From Halarcobacter anaerophilus (GTDB lineage Bacteria; Campylobacterota; Campylobacteria; Campylobacterales; Arcobacteraceae): a stretch of 64,000 nt of DNA. A model generated the notes under the pieces. The model saw only the letters and a program-made list of their open reading frames with translations. It was not told the DNA's origin and searched no databases. This document shows, one piece after another, positions 7,359-16,394 of this stretch. Each line of letters starts with the position of its first letter. Positions within the stretch are counted from its first letter, which is position 1. Location: positions 1,426,001 to 1,490,000 of the forward strand of contig NZ_CP041070.1 of NCBI RefSeq assembly GCF_006459125.1, in the 5' to 3' direction. Made by a program: the position numbers and the translations under genes.

Positions 7359-8108
7359 ATGAAAACAAAAGTTTTAGCTGATTATATAATTAAAGAATTA
7401 AACAAAGCCATAAATACCTTGCCTAAAATAGATAAAAATTCTGATATAGAAGTGTTGCATGAATTTAGAGTTTCTATTAGAAAAAGCAGGTCTTTGATAA
7501 AGCTTTTTTTCAAAAAAGAAAAAACTATAGAACAAGAGTTAAAAGAGATAGTAACGCAAACAAACACTCAAAGAGAGTTGGATATCTTCTTGATTTCTTT
7601 GGAAAATAAAAAGAAAAGTCAAAATCTTTACTCAAAAATAAAACTTCAAAGAGATAAAGCTTATGATAAAATTTGCAGTGAAGAATTTAGAAATAAATCT
7701 AAAAACAAACTTTTAAATATTATTCAAAAAATCTTGAATTTTGAATATTTTTATACAAATAAAAGTTTAATAAAAACAGCTCACAAACAATATAAAGAAA
7801 GCCAAAAAAGATTTAAAAGCATTGATTCGAGTTTTTCTTCCAAACAACTTCATAAAATCAGGATTGCTTTTAAACAATCCCATTATGCTTTGCAGTTTAT
7901 TCAGGATTCTAAACTAAAAAATGAAAATAAAAAAATAAGAAGATGTAAAAAAATACAAAATTATTTTGGGAAAATACAGGATTTAACCAATCAATTAGAT
8001 TCTTTAAAAGCTATTTATGAAAATGAAGCTAAAAATAAAAAATATTTGAAAAATATAAAAAAAAGGGAAGAAAAATTGACAAAAGCAAAAAAGAAACTTT
8101 TAAAATAA
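7359..8108 (+). CDS. CHAD domain protein
   Basis: 249 residues, almost entirely helical and very basic. Two halves carry the CHAD signature of conserved His and Arg/Lys: LHEFRVSIRKSRSL near the N-terminus (about 28-41) and LHKIRIAFKQSHYALQF in the second half. CHAD proteins bind inorganic polyphosphate through these basic helices. There is no CYTH triphosphatase partner domain, so this is a stand-alone CHAD. It converges with the thioesterase gene, 7 bp apart. Confidence 0.85.
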   Translation: MKTKVLADYIIKELNKAINTLPKIDKNSDIEVLHEFRVSIRKSRSLIKLFFKKEKTIEQELKEIVTQTNTQRELDIFLISLENKKKSQNLYSKIKLQRDKAYDKICSEEFRNKSKNKLLNIIQKILNFEYFYTNKSLIKTAHKQYKESQKRFKSIDSSFSSKQLHKIRIAFKQSHYALQFIQDSKLKNENKKIRRCKKIQNYFGKIQDLTNQLDSLKAIYENEAKNKKYLKNIKKREEKLTKAKKKLLK

Positions 8109-8115
8109 AAGGTGT

Positions 8116-8871
8116 CTAACATTTTTTTATTTTCTTCCAAACTGTTTTACCCGTTGCACAGACTTTATTGCTTCCTTTTATTTGAATAGTATGTATAAAA
8201 GAGTTTTCATCTACATCTTGTTTTGTTAGAGACAAAATTAAATCCCCGTAATGAGCCTCTGAAATAAAACGTCCATCAATAAAATACAAGTAATAATTAT
8301 CTACTATCTCATCAGGTATAGATTCCATAAGCCATTGTAGATATCTAAGATTGTTAACATGTTTATTTGTATCTGTATCATACATATTGACTTTAAACTC
8401 TTTTTTGTATTCAACAGAATTAAGAGGTTCAATTTTATTCGTTATATCATGTTCAAGAGATACTGTTTCACAAGATGACCATTTTTTTAAGAAGTCTGGA
8501 TCTATCTTTTTAGGTCTTCTTTTTTTTATATCATAATATACCCACAATCCTCTGGCTCTGCCTATTATATTATAGTTTTCATCATAAATGATATTTTCTC
8601 TAAATCCTCTGATAGCATGATATTTTGATATCCATGTTCTTATAATTATTTTTTCTTTATAAAGAGGATAACGTTCCATTTGCATTGCTCCTGAAAGTAG
8701 TACCCATCCAAGATTTTCGGACATTAAAGAAAAAAGGTCATGCCCGGCATAATAACAATGCTCAGCAGCAGTCTCTTGAAGTAGAGTTAATATAGAAATA
8801 GTTGAAGCTATACCTAATTTATTCATTTCAAAAAATCTTAATTCAAATTCTTTATCAAAATAGTTTTCCAT
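8116..8871 (-). CDS. Acyl-ACP thioesterase family protein
   Basis: 251 residues with two hotdog folds, as in plant FatA and bacterial acyl-ACP thioesterases. The N-terminal hotdog includes LLQETAAEHCYYAG and the segment WVLLSGAMQMERYP; the C-terminal one carries MYDTDTNKHVNNLRYLQW, where the Asp/Asn and His are typical catalytic residues. It would release free fatty acids from acyl-ACP in the cytoplasm. AGGAG lies just upstream of the ATG at 8871. It is single and not linked to other fatty acid genes here. Confidence 0.85.
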   Translation of the reverse strand: MENYFDKEFELRFFEMNKLGIASTISILTLLQETAAEHCYYAGHDLFSLMSENLGWVLLSGAMQMERYPLYKEKIIIRTWISKYHAIRGFRENIIYDENYNIIGRARGLWVYYDIKKRRPKKIDPDFLKKWSSCETVSLEHDITNKIEPLNSVEYKKEFKVNMYDTDTNKHVNNLRYLQWLMESIPDEIVDNYYLYFIDGRFISEAHYGDLILSLTKQDVDENSFIHTIQIKGSNKVCATGKTVWKKIKKC

Positions 8872-9030
8872 AATAACTCCTTTAATAGGTGAATATATAT
8901 TATTTAGACATAATTGTCAAATATAAAATAAAAAGGCTTTTGAAAAGTAACAATAAACTATTTTATAACCCACATTATCATATAATCCCATATTTAAAAA
9001 ACAAATTAATTTATAAAAATAAAGAGCATT

Positions 9031-10860
9031 ATGATACAACTAAAGAACCTTTCAAAACATTTTGGAGAAAAAACACTATTTACAAATCTAAACTTTATAT
9101 TAGGGCAGGGACAAAGAGTAGGGCTGGTAGGAAGGAACGGTACCGGGAAATCTACGCTTTTTAAACTTATATTAGGTGAAGAATCAGTAGATGACGGGGA
9201 GATTTTGATTCCTAAAGGGTATAAGATTGGAGCATTAAAACAGCATTTGGTATTTACTGAAAAAACATTAAGAGATGAGACGGCATTGGCTTTAAGTGAA
9301 GATGATAAATACTCTATTTATAAAGTCGAAAAAATCCTTTTTGGTCTTGGCTTTAGTCAAGAGGATTTGGAAAAAGATCCTTTATCTTTTTCAGGCGGTT
9401 ATCAAATTCGTATAAATCTAGCTAAACTTTTAATAACAGAGCCAAATCTTTTACTTCTTGATGAACCGACAAACTATTTGGATATTTTGTCTTTAAGATG
9501 GCTGAAAAGCTTTTTAAAAAGCTTTGACGGAGAAGTAATACTTATTACCCATGATAGAGATTTTATGGATAATGTCTGTACTCACACTATGGGAATCGTA
9601 AGAAAAAGTTTATCTATATTAGAAGGAAATACTCATAAGTTTTATGCACAGCTTGAAGCAAATGATGAACATTATGAAAAACAAAAAGAGGCGCAAGATA
9701 AAAAAAGAAAAGAGTTAGAGGATTTTATTGCTAAAAACAAAGCCAGAGCCTCAACTGCTGCGCAAGCTCAATCAAAAGTAAAACTTCTTGAAAAAATGGA
9801 TGAGATGAGCTCTCAAGTTGATGAATCAAACTTAGATTTTGATTTTAACTATAAAGATACTCCTGCAAAAGTTTTATTAGATGTAAAAGATTTGTCTTTT
9901 GGATATACAAAAGATAATATTCTTTTTAAAGATATCTCTTTTTCTCTTAAAAAAGGTGAAACTTTGGGGATTATAGGTAAAAATGGTAAAGGGAAATCAA
10001 CTTTATTAAATACAATAGCAAAAGAGTTGACTGCTTTAAGTGGAACTATAGATTATCAGGTAAGTACAACTTTCGGGCATTTTGGGCAAACAAATATAGC
10101 TCATTTAAATCCAAATAATACAATTATGGATGAAATCTATGTTGCAAATTCAAAACTGCCTGAATCTACTGTTCGAGGAATCTGCGGTTCAATGATGTTT
10201 AGCGGTGATGATGTTAAGAAAAAGATATCATTGCTCTCAGGTGGAGAAAAGAGCAGGGTGATGTTAGGGCAGATATTGGCAAAAGACGTAAATCTTCTCT
10301 TTTTGGATGAACCTACAAACCATCTTGATATGCAATCTATTGATTCTTTAACAAAAGCTATTAAAAATTTTAAAGGCTCTTCTATCATAGTAACCCACAG
10401 CGAAAAACTTCTAAGAGAAGTTTGCGATAGACTAATTGTATTTTCTAAAAACGGTGCCTCATATTTTGACGGAACTTATGATGAATTTTTAGAAAAAATC
10501 GGTTGGGATGAAGAAGAGACAGAAGAAAAAGTAAAAAAAACTCCTAAAGTAAATAAAAAAGAGAATAAGAAGTTAAGAGCTTCAATAATTCAAGAAAAAA
10601 ATAAACAAACTTCTCCTTTGAAAAAAACAGTTGAAAAACTGGAAACCTCAATTATTGAGATAGAAGATCTATTAGAAGCAGAGCAGTCGGAACTTATCCA
10701 AGCTTCAAATCAAGGCGACAACAGTAAGATTATAGAGTTATCTCAAAAAATTTCAAAATATGAAAAAGAGATTGAGCAGAAGTTTGAACTATTGGAAGAA
10801 AACCAGTTAAAATTAGATGAAATTATTGCTCAATATGATAAAAAACTAGAAGAGTTATAA
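9031..10860 (+). CDS. ABC-F family ATPase (YheS/Uup-like)
   Basis: 609 residues: two ATP-binding cassettes without membrane segments. Walker A motifs are GRNGTGKST (about 35-43) and GKNGKGKST in the second half; signature motifs are SFSGGYQIR and LLSGGEKSR; Walker B motifs end in DEPTN. A charged interdomain linker (about 205-245) and a coiled-coil C-terminal tail (about 510-609) match the ABC-F group, which acts on ribosomes in translation or resistance. The specific subtype cannot be fixed by eye. Confidence 0.9.
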   Translation: MIQLKNLSKHFGEKTLFTNLNFILGQGQRVGLVGRNGTGKSTLFKLILGEESVDDGEILIPKGYKIGALKQHLVFTEKTLRDETALALSEDDKYSIYKVEKILFGLGFSQEDLEKDPLSFSGGYQIRINLAKLLITEPNLLLLDEPTNYLDILSLRWLKSFLKSFDGEVILITHDRDFMDNVCTHTMGIVRKSLSILEGNTHKFYAQLEANDEHYEKQKEAQDKKRKELEDFIAKNKARASTAAQAQSKVKLLEKMDEMSSQVDESNLDFDFNYKDTPAKVLLDVKDLSFGYTKDNILFKDISFSLKKGETLGIIGKNGKGKSTLLNTIAKELTALSGTIDYQVSTTFGHFGQTNIAHLNPNNTIMDEIYVANSKLPESTVRGICGSMMFSGDDVKKKISLLSGGEKSRVMLGQILAKDVNLLFLDEPTNHLDMQSIDSLTKAIKNFKGSSIIVTHSEKLLREVCDRLIVFSKNGASYFDGTYDEFLEKIGWDEEETEEKVKKTPKVNKKENKKLRASIIQEKNKQTSPLKKTVEKLETSIIEIEDLLEAEQSELIQASNQGDNSKIIELSQKISKYEKEIEQKFELLEENQLKLDEIIAQYDKKLEEL

Positions 10861-10867
10861 CAGGGTA

Positions 10868-10885
10868 GGTAGATTTTTATCTACC
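10868..10885. terminator. Bidirectional terminator between ABC-F gene and glucosaminidase gene
   Basis: Perfect 7-bp stem GGTAGAT/ATCTACC with a TTTT loop between two convergent genes; it overlaps the stop codon of the minus-strand gene. Modest T richness on either side. Confidence 0.55.
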
Positions 10886-11654
10886 ACACTTTGTTAAAAT
10901 CTTTGTTTTTATAAATATCTTTTGATAGTTTTACTAAACCTGTTTTATTTAATACGGCAGTTACTTTTTTTGGCCAGCTTTTTCTATAGTTAAAAGAGTT
11001 TTTCTTTCCTCCTATGCTATTTATAAACTCTACATTTAACTCTTTTGAAAAAAGAATCTCTTTCCCGTGTTGTTTTACTCTTTTGTTTATTAAGGCTCTT
11101 GCTTCTTTAAATACTTTAAACTTATTATTTAGACTTATCCATTTTGAACAAAAGTCTTCTATGTTTTTAAGATTTGCCTCTTTTCTTCTTTTTTTATAGA
11201 AATCGAAATAATCCAAATCTTTTGTAGTACCTGAAATATTCTGCGGTCTGTAATCTTTTTTCAAACTTTTGGGTCTTTGTTTCCAAACAAGGTCACTTTT
11301 TTTGTACTTTTTTATCTCTTCTTTATTATATAAAACTTTGTAAGGATTTTTTATATTTGGAAGATAAACCGAAGGAAGTGCTTTTTCATCTTTATTTGCT
11401 CCCAGACTTAGAATATTTCCGGTTATTAAAGCAACATATCCTCTTCCGTATCCTGACTCAACACTTGCTATTGCAAGTATGGCTGCAGGAGGAAGGTTAT
11501 ACTTTAAAGCTATATCCACGGTCTCTTTAATCAAAGGTTTGTAAAAGTTTTCTACATGATTATATTTACGATAAGAGAAATTCTTGTCATAAGCAAACAA
11601 GAAATTCAGAAGTGTTAATAAAATAAAAAAAATTCTCATGGTGTATTTTAACAT
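10881..11654 (-). CDS. Exported Bax-like glucosaminidase
   Basis: 257 residues. A hydrophobic signal segment (about 6-21) precedes a mannosyl-glycoprotein endo-beta-N-acetylglucosaminidase domain of the Bax type. The putative catalytic Glu66 is in AIASVESGYGRG, followed by the YVALITGNILSLGA region and a basic C-terminal half. It likely trims peptidoglycan in the periplasm. An alternative start at 11639 would give the signal peptide directly; neither start has a clear ribosome site. It is transcribed toward the ABC-F gene. Confidence 0.8.
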   Translation of the reverse strand: MLKYTMRIFFILLTLLNFLFAYDKNFSYRKYNHVENFYKPLIKETVDIALKYNLPPAAILAIASVESGYGRGYVALITGNILSLGANKDEKALPSVYLPNIKNPYKVLYNKEEIKKYKKSDLVWKQRPKSLKKDYRPQNISGTTKDLDYFDFYKKRRKEANLKNIEDFCSKWISLNNKFKVFKEARALINKRVKQHGKEILFSKELNVEFINSIGGKKNSFNYRKSWPKKVTAVLNKTGLVKLSKDIYKNKDFNKVW

Positions 11655-11675
11655 ATTTTTACAAAGAAGTTAAGT

Positions 11676-12644
11676 TTAAACTATAACTCTGTTTTTCCCG
11701 TTATCTTTAGCTATATAAAGATTTGAATCTGCTTTTTCCAATAGTTTTGAAACACTGTCTCCTTTTTCATATGAGGCAATGCCGAAACTTGCGGTTAGTT
11801 TATGTACTTTGTTGAATTTATACTCTTCTAGGGATATTCTGATTTTTTCTGCTAGATTGAAACTTTGTTGCAGATTTTTATTATTGCAGATAATAATAAA
11901 CTCTTCTCCTCCCCATCTTCCGAATATTTCATTTGTTATATGTTTTTTTATTATATGAGAAAAAGTAATTAATACTTCATCTCCTGTTATATGACCGAAG
12001 TTATCGTTAATCTGTTTAAAATCATCTATATCTATAAAAATAACAGATAACTCTTTTTGTGAAAAGCTTTCAAGATTTTGAAAACTTTCAAAAAGTTTAT
12101 TGTCAATATATCTTCTGTTGTAAATTGAGGTCAATTTATCGGTAATTGCCATTTTATTTAAGATTGTATTATTATCTTTTATCTCTTTAAATTTTTTCTC
12201 CATCTCCATAAATTTTTTTTGTTTTTTTATTTTTCTAATAACTGAGCATAAAGAGTCCAATAAAACAGTATGGTCAATAGGTTTTTGAACAAATTTATAT
12301 ATTCCTATATCTATAAGTTCAATAAGTTTTTCAGATTCTGTGTGTGCAGACATTATAAGAATAAGTTGATTTGGATTTTTTTCTATCATTTTTTTAGATA
12401 ATTCTATGCCGCTTAATCTTGGCATACTAATATCGGTAATCACCAAATCGTAAAAACTATCTGTTTTGATTTTAAAATTTTCATACATTTCAAAAGCGTG
12501 GATGCCGTCTTCACTTTCATCGATACTATAAAAAAAATTTTTAAGCAGTTTTTTTAGTTGAAGTCTGACTTCTTGATTATCTTCGACAAAAAGAACTTTT
12601 AAATCTTTTCCAAACTCCATCATCTCTTTTATATCATGTGACAT
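11676..12644 (-). CDS. Response regulator with GGDEF output (diguanylate cyclase)
   Basis: 322 residues: an N-terminal receiver (about 15-135) with phosphoacceptor Asp71 in VITDISMPR and Lys in KFVQKPID, a short coiled linker, then a GGDEF domain with an intact GRWGGEEFI active site and the metal-binding FIDIDDFKQIND segment. It should make c-di-GMP when phosphorylated. The start overlaps the end of the upstream sensor kinase gene by 11 bp, so kinase and regulator are a coupled pair. Confidence 0.92.
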   Translation of the reverse strand: MSHDIKEMMEFGKDLKVLFVEDNQEVRLQLKKLLKNFFYSIDESEDGIHAFEMYENFKIKTDSFYDLVITDISMPRLSGIELSKKMIEKNPNQLILIMSAHTESEKLIELIDIGIYKFVQKPIDHTVLLDSLCSVIRKIKKQKKFMEMEKKFKEIKDNNTILNKMAITDKLTSIYNRRYIDNKLFESFQNLESFSQKELSVIFIDIDDFKQINDNFGHITGDEVLITFSHIIKKHITNEIFGRWGGEEFIIICNNKNLQQSFNLAEKIRISLEEYKFNKVHKLTASFGIASYEKGDSVSKLLEKADSNLYIAKDNGKNRVIV

Positions 12645-15486
12645 CAGAGTTCTCCTCTTCTTTTAAGATAGGCAACTCAATTGAAAAAATTGCGCCTTCG
12701 TCACCGTTTTTTACTTTTAGATTTCCTTCGCAGTGTTCATTTATAATTATTTTACTCATATAAAGACCAAGCCCGGTTCCGTCCCTTTTATTTTTGGTAG
12801 AGAAATAGGGATCAAAAATTTTATCAAGTATTGCTTCTTTTATTCCTCCTCCGTTATCGGAAATATTTATTATTATAAAATTACCGTTTTCCTGTTTTGT
12901 ACTTATAGATATTTTTCTATTTGATACTCTTCTTTCCGTTAGAGCATCTTCTGCATTTTTAAGTATATTTAAAATAACTTGTTGAAGTTCTCCCGGATAA
13001 GTAAAGAGTTTGCATTTTGAATCAATATTCTTAATAACTATTATTGATCTTGCATCCAATGATGTTTTTATCATAGAAAGAGATTTTTCTATAATATCTT
13101 TTAATTCAAATACAATTTTTTCTTTATCAGATTTAAAAAAGTTTCTAAAATCATCAATCGTAGAAGAGAGATATTGAGAATAGTCCGTTATTAGTTTTAA
13201 CTCTTTATCAAAATACTCTTTATCTACTTTTTCATCTATAATCATTTTTAAAATAAGATTATTTGTAGTAGCTGAAATAGCTGAGAGAGGCTGTCTCCAT
13301 TGATGGGCAATCATAGAGATCATTTCACCCATTTGTGCCAGTCTGCTTTGTTGTATTAATTGTTGAGTATTGATTTCATTTTTCTTAATCTCTTTTTTAA
13401 TTCTTTTTTCAAGATTAATATTCAAATCTTCAAGCTCTTGTTCTAAAAGTTTTCTTTTTGTAATATCCCTGATTACGGCATGGATTACTTTTTTGTTTTC
13501 AATCTCTATTGCAGTAAAAACTATCTCTACCCAGATATTTTCCATATCTTTATTTGTAAGTATCCATTCAAAATTTGTTACGCCTTTTTTAAGAGTTCTT
13601 TTTAAGTAATCTTTTGCCTCTTGGGCAGATAACTCTCCTGAGGGTTGATTTCTAGGAGAAATATCAGTTATTGTTTTATTTAAAAGTTCCTCTTTTTTAT
13701 ATTTTAAAATTTTTAACATAGCTTCATTGCAGCTGTAAAATTTCCCTTCGGAGATAAGTATTACTCCGTCTGCTGCTTTATTATACAAGGTTTCAAATAG
13801 AAGCTTTTGTTTTGCAAGTTCTATGGTCTTTTTTTCTATCTCTTCATTTGCAAGGGTAAGTTCTTTGTTTAGTTTATTTAATAAATAGTGTCTATATGCA
13901 AAAATTGAAGATAAAAGTATTAAAATAATTGCTATTTCCCAAAAATATGTAAAATCGAAAATTGTTTCAAAAGAGATTGTAGTCCATTTGTTAAGAATCT
14001 CTCTGTATTGACTTTTAGGAATCATACTAAGAGATTTATTTAAAATATGAAGCAGTTTTTCATTGTTTTTGTTTATTGCCATATTTATACTGTAAGACAT
14101 GCCCGTATATCTTGAAATATACAAATTTTTCATTGAATATTTGGATATATAATATGAAGCAATAGGTAGAGCTTCCAAGGCAAAATAAGCTTCACCTAAA
14201 CTGACTGCTTCCAAAGACTTTCTGTGTGATTTTGTTTTTAGAATTTTTATACCGGGATTTATTGCTTTTAAAAGAGGAATAAAATCGGAATTTTCTTCAA
14301 TAGCTATTTTTTTGTTTAAAATATCTTTTAGACTGGATACTACAGGTTTGTTTTTTTGAGTGATTATTGCTAATTTGTAATTTAAAAATATTTTTGTAGT
14401 ATTGGCAAAATCAATTACCTCATTTCCGTTTGCAACTGTAGATATAAAATCGCATCTTCCTCTTTTTAAAAAAAGTTTTGCTTCATCCCAAGAGTTAGTT
14501 TCAACAAAATCAAATCTCATATCAGTAAAGTCCGAAATCTGATTTAAAATATCAATCACGATTCCTTTATATAAACCGTTTTCTTTAAACTCAATAGGTC
14601 TTATATCTTTTCTTGTACATACTCTGAAAACTTTTCTTTTTGAGATATAATTGATTTCATCTTTGGTTAAAAAGTTTTTTATGGTTATTGGTTCATGCTC
14701 TTTTGTTCCAAACCATTTTTTCTTTAAATCCAGCATTTCAGAGTCACTTACGCTTCTTTGTGCTTTTTTTATAATCTCTTTTAAAAGTGAATTTTTTTTG
14801 TTTACTCCGATTCTAATAAGACTTACCATTCTGTTATCATCAACATAGTTTGTAGGAATAATATTTGAAATCTCATTTTTTGAAATTATATAATCAAAGA
14901 CATTTTTTTTGCCTATTATGGCATCTCCTTCACCTTTGGATAGTTTTGTAATAGCTTCAAGTATATTATCTGCTAATATCTGTTTTATATTGGGATAATA
15001 TTTTTTTATGGATTCTTGGACAAAAGAGCTTTTTATTAAAATTAGTGTTTTATTATTAAGATCTTCAAGTGAGTCTACTGTTTCATCGCCTTTTCTTACA
15101 TAAATAGTATTTGCTTCGGTGTGGTATATTAAAGAAAAGTCTATCTCTTTTGCCCGTTGTTTAGTTTTTACTATATTTATAATTGCATCAAGCTTATCTT
15201 CTTCTAACATTTTTATAAATTGTTCCCATGTGGGACCTGTTATATATTTAATCTTTATACCAAGTTTTTTTGCCAAAAGATTCATATACTCAACGGAAAA
15301 ACCTTTTGCAATGCCGTTTTGGTTGTAATTAAAAGGGGGATAGTTTAAACTGTTGTTGATCTTTAAGACAGGATGAGCTTTTAAATAGGCTTTCTCTTCT
15401 TGCGTTAAATTTATATTTATATTATCTTTTGCAGTTAGATGTAGTGTTATTATAGATAAGAAGAAGAGAATTTTTAATATTTTCAT
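12634..15486 (-). CDS. Sensor histidine kinase with two periplasmic SBP_bac_3 domains and a PAS domain
   Basis: 950 residues. A signal peptide (1-19) is followed by two tandem type-3 solute-binding-like domains (about 25-260 and 270-500), a transmembrane helix (about 510-530), a PAS domain (about 560-680), coiled coil, HisKA with MIAHQWRQPLSAI and a HATPase_c domain with NILKNAED, DNGGGI and GTGLGLYMSK. The layout is BvgS/EvgS-like in its sensory half but lacks the C-terminal relay domains. Ligands of such domains are amino acids or nicotinate-like compounds. The downstream receiver-GGDEF overlaps it and is the probable partner, with the OmpR-type gene upstream a second one. Confidence 0.93.
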   Translation of the reverse strand: MKILKILFFLSIITLHLTAKDNININLTQEEKAYLKAHPVLKINNSLNYPPFNYNQNGIAKGFSVEYMNLLAKKLGIKIKYITGPTWEQFIKMLEEDKLDAIINIVKTKQRAKEIDFSLIYHTEANTIYVRKGDETVDSLEDLNNKTLILIKSSFVQESIKKYYPNIKQILADNILEAITKLSKGEGDAIIGKKNVFDYIISKNEISNIIPTNYVDDNRMVSLIRIGVNKKNSLLKEIIKKAQRSVSDSEMLDLKKKWFGTKEHEPITIKNFLTKDEINYISKRKVFRVCTRKDIRPIEFKENGLYKGIVIDILNQISDFTDMRFDFVETNSWDEAKLFLKRGRCDFISTVANGNEVIDFANTTKIFLNYKLAIITQKNKPVVSSLKDILNKKIAIEENSDFIPLLKAINPGIKILKTKSHRKSLEAVSLGEAYFALEALPIASYYISKYSMKNLYISRYTGMSYSINMAINKNNEKLLHILNKSLSMIPKSQYREILNKWTTISFETIFDFTYFWEIAIILILLSSIFAYRHYLLNKLNKELTLANEEIEKKTIELAKQKLLFETLYNKAADGVILISEGKFYSCNEAMLKILKYKKEELLNKTITDISPRNQPSGELSAQEAKDYLKRTLKKGVTNFEWILTNKDMENIWVEIVFTAIEIENKKVIHAVIRDITKRKLLEQELEDLNINLEKRIKKEIKKNEINTQQLIQQSRLAQMGEMISMIAHQWRQPLSAISATTNNLILKMIIDEKVDKEYFDKELKLITDYSQYLSSTIDDFRNFFKSDKEKIVFELKDIIEKSLSMIKTSLDARSIIVIKNIDSKCKLFTYPGELQQVILNILKNAEDALTERRVSNRKISISTKQENGNFIIINISDNGGGIKEAILDKIFDPYFSTKNKRDGTGLGLYMSKIIINEHCEGNLKVKNGDEGAIFSIELPILKEEENSDVT

Positions 15487-15516
15487 AAATTAATCTTTTG
15501 TGGTGTAATTTTAAAT

Positions 15517-16251
15517 TTAATTTTTTTTATATTTTAATTTGTATCCATGTCCGTAGATAGATTCAAATAGATCAAAATCAAGTTTAGTTTTTAGTCTCGA
15601 CATAAGATTTCTCACTCTTTTAGTATTTGAAGTTATATCTCCGAATATATATATTTCAATATCATCATAACTTTTTAAAGCAGTTTTAGTATTTGAAAAG
15701 AGTCTAAAAAGTTTTAATTCCGATTTTGTAAGTTTTACTATCTCTTCATTTTTATAAAGAGTATTTTTTTCACTATTCCAAATAAAACCGTGTTCTAAAA
15801 CTAAAATATGTTCGTTTAAATAACTTAAATCCTCTTTTTCTATTAGTTTTTCCAAGGAGTTTGAAATTTGTTCGATATTATATGGTTTTAGTATATATCC
15901 TACAATACCCGCATCAATAGTTTTTAAAAAATAGTCTGTTCTACTGTGGGCAGAAAAGATTAGAATAGGTATTTTTTTATCAAATTCCCGTATTTTATTT
16001 ATCATCGAAATACCGTCAATTTCAGGCATCTCTATATCTGTGATAATTAAATCAAAAGAAGTTGATTCATATTTGTTTCTCTCTTTAAAAAGAGTCAGTC
16101 CTTCATTTCCGTTTGTTCCTACTTCAATATCTTCAAAAAAAAGATTTAGCATTTTAAGAGTTTGGTTTCTTACATCGACATTATCTTCAAGATACAATAC
16201 GCTTAATTTCTTTGTAATATTAATAATACTTTTTAATCTATTTTGATCCAT
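15517..16251 (-). CDS. OmpR-family response regulator of the sensor kinase locus
   Basis: 244 residues: a receiver (about 15-130) with phosphoacceptor Asp72 in LIITDIEMPE and Lys in GYILKPYN, then a winged-helix domain (about 145-244) with the recognition segment ITSNTKRVRNLMSRLKTKL. It is the first gene of a three-gene minus-strand locus, 30 bp before the double-SBP kinase. One kinase with two receivers suggests a split output: gene expression here and c-di-GMP through the third gene. Confidence 0.9.
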   Translation of the reverse strand: MDQNRLKSIINITKKLSVLYLEDNVDVRNQTLKMLNLFFEDIEVGTNGNEGLTLFKERNKYESTSFDLIITDIEMPEIDGISMINKIREFDKKIPILIFSAHSRTDYFLKTIDAGIVGYILKPYNIEQISNSLEKLIEKEDLSYLNEHILVLEHGFIWNSEKNTLYKNEEIVKLTKSELKLFRLFSNTKTALKSYDDIEIYIFGDITSNTKRVRNLMSRLKTKLDFDLFESIYGHGYKLKYKKN

Positions 16252-16343
16252 TAGAGTTTGACCTTCTTATAGCTGGAAAATGAGTCTTGTAGTAAAGTTA
16301 AAACTAATATGTAATGTTATTAAAAAAAAGTTTTAAAGTAAGT

Positions 16344-16371
16344 TAACCAAGGTCAATAATGACCTAAGTTA
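16344..16371. promoter_or_regulatory. Imperfect 12-bp inverted repeat upstream of the response regulator
   Basis: TAACCAAGGTCA (16344-16355) and TGACCTAAGTTA (16360-16371) form an inverted repeat with two mismatches and a 4-base loop. It sits between the end of ccsBA and the start of the regulator, both on the minus strand. It may be the ccsBA terminator (a T-rich run follows some 14 bases later on the minus strand) or an operator. Confidence 0.4.
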
Positions 16372-16394
16372 TTATTTTGCTACTTGAAGTAACA

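Noticed and set aside
8889-9164. Open frame overlapping the ABC-F start
   Set aside because: It is out of frame with the Walker A motif of the ABC-F gene and reads as low-complexity basic sequence.
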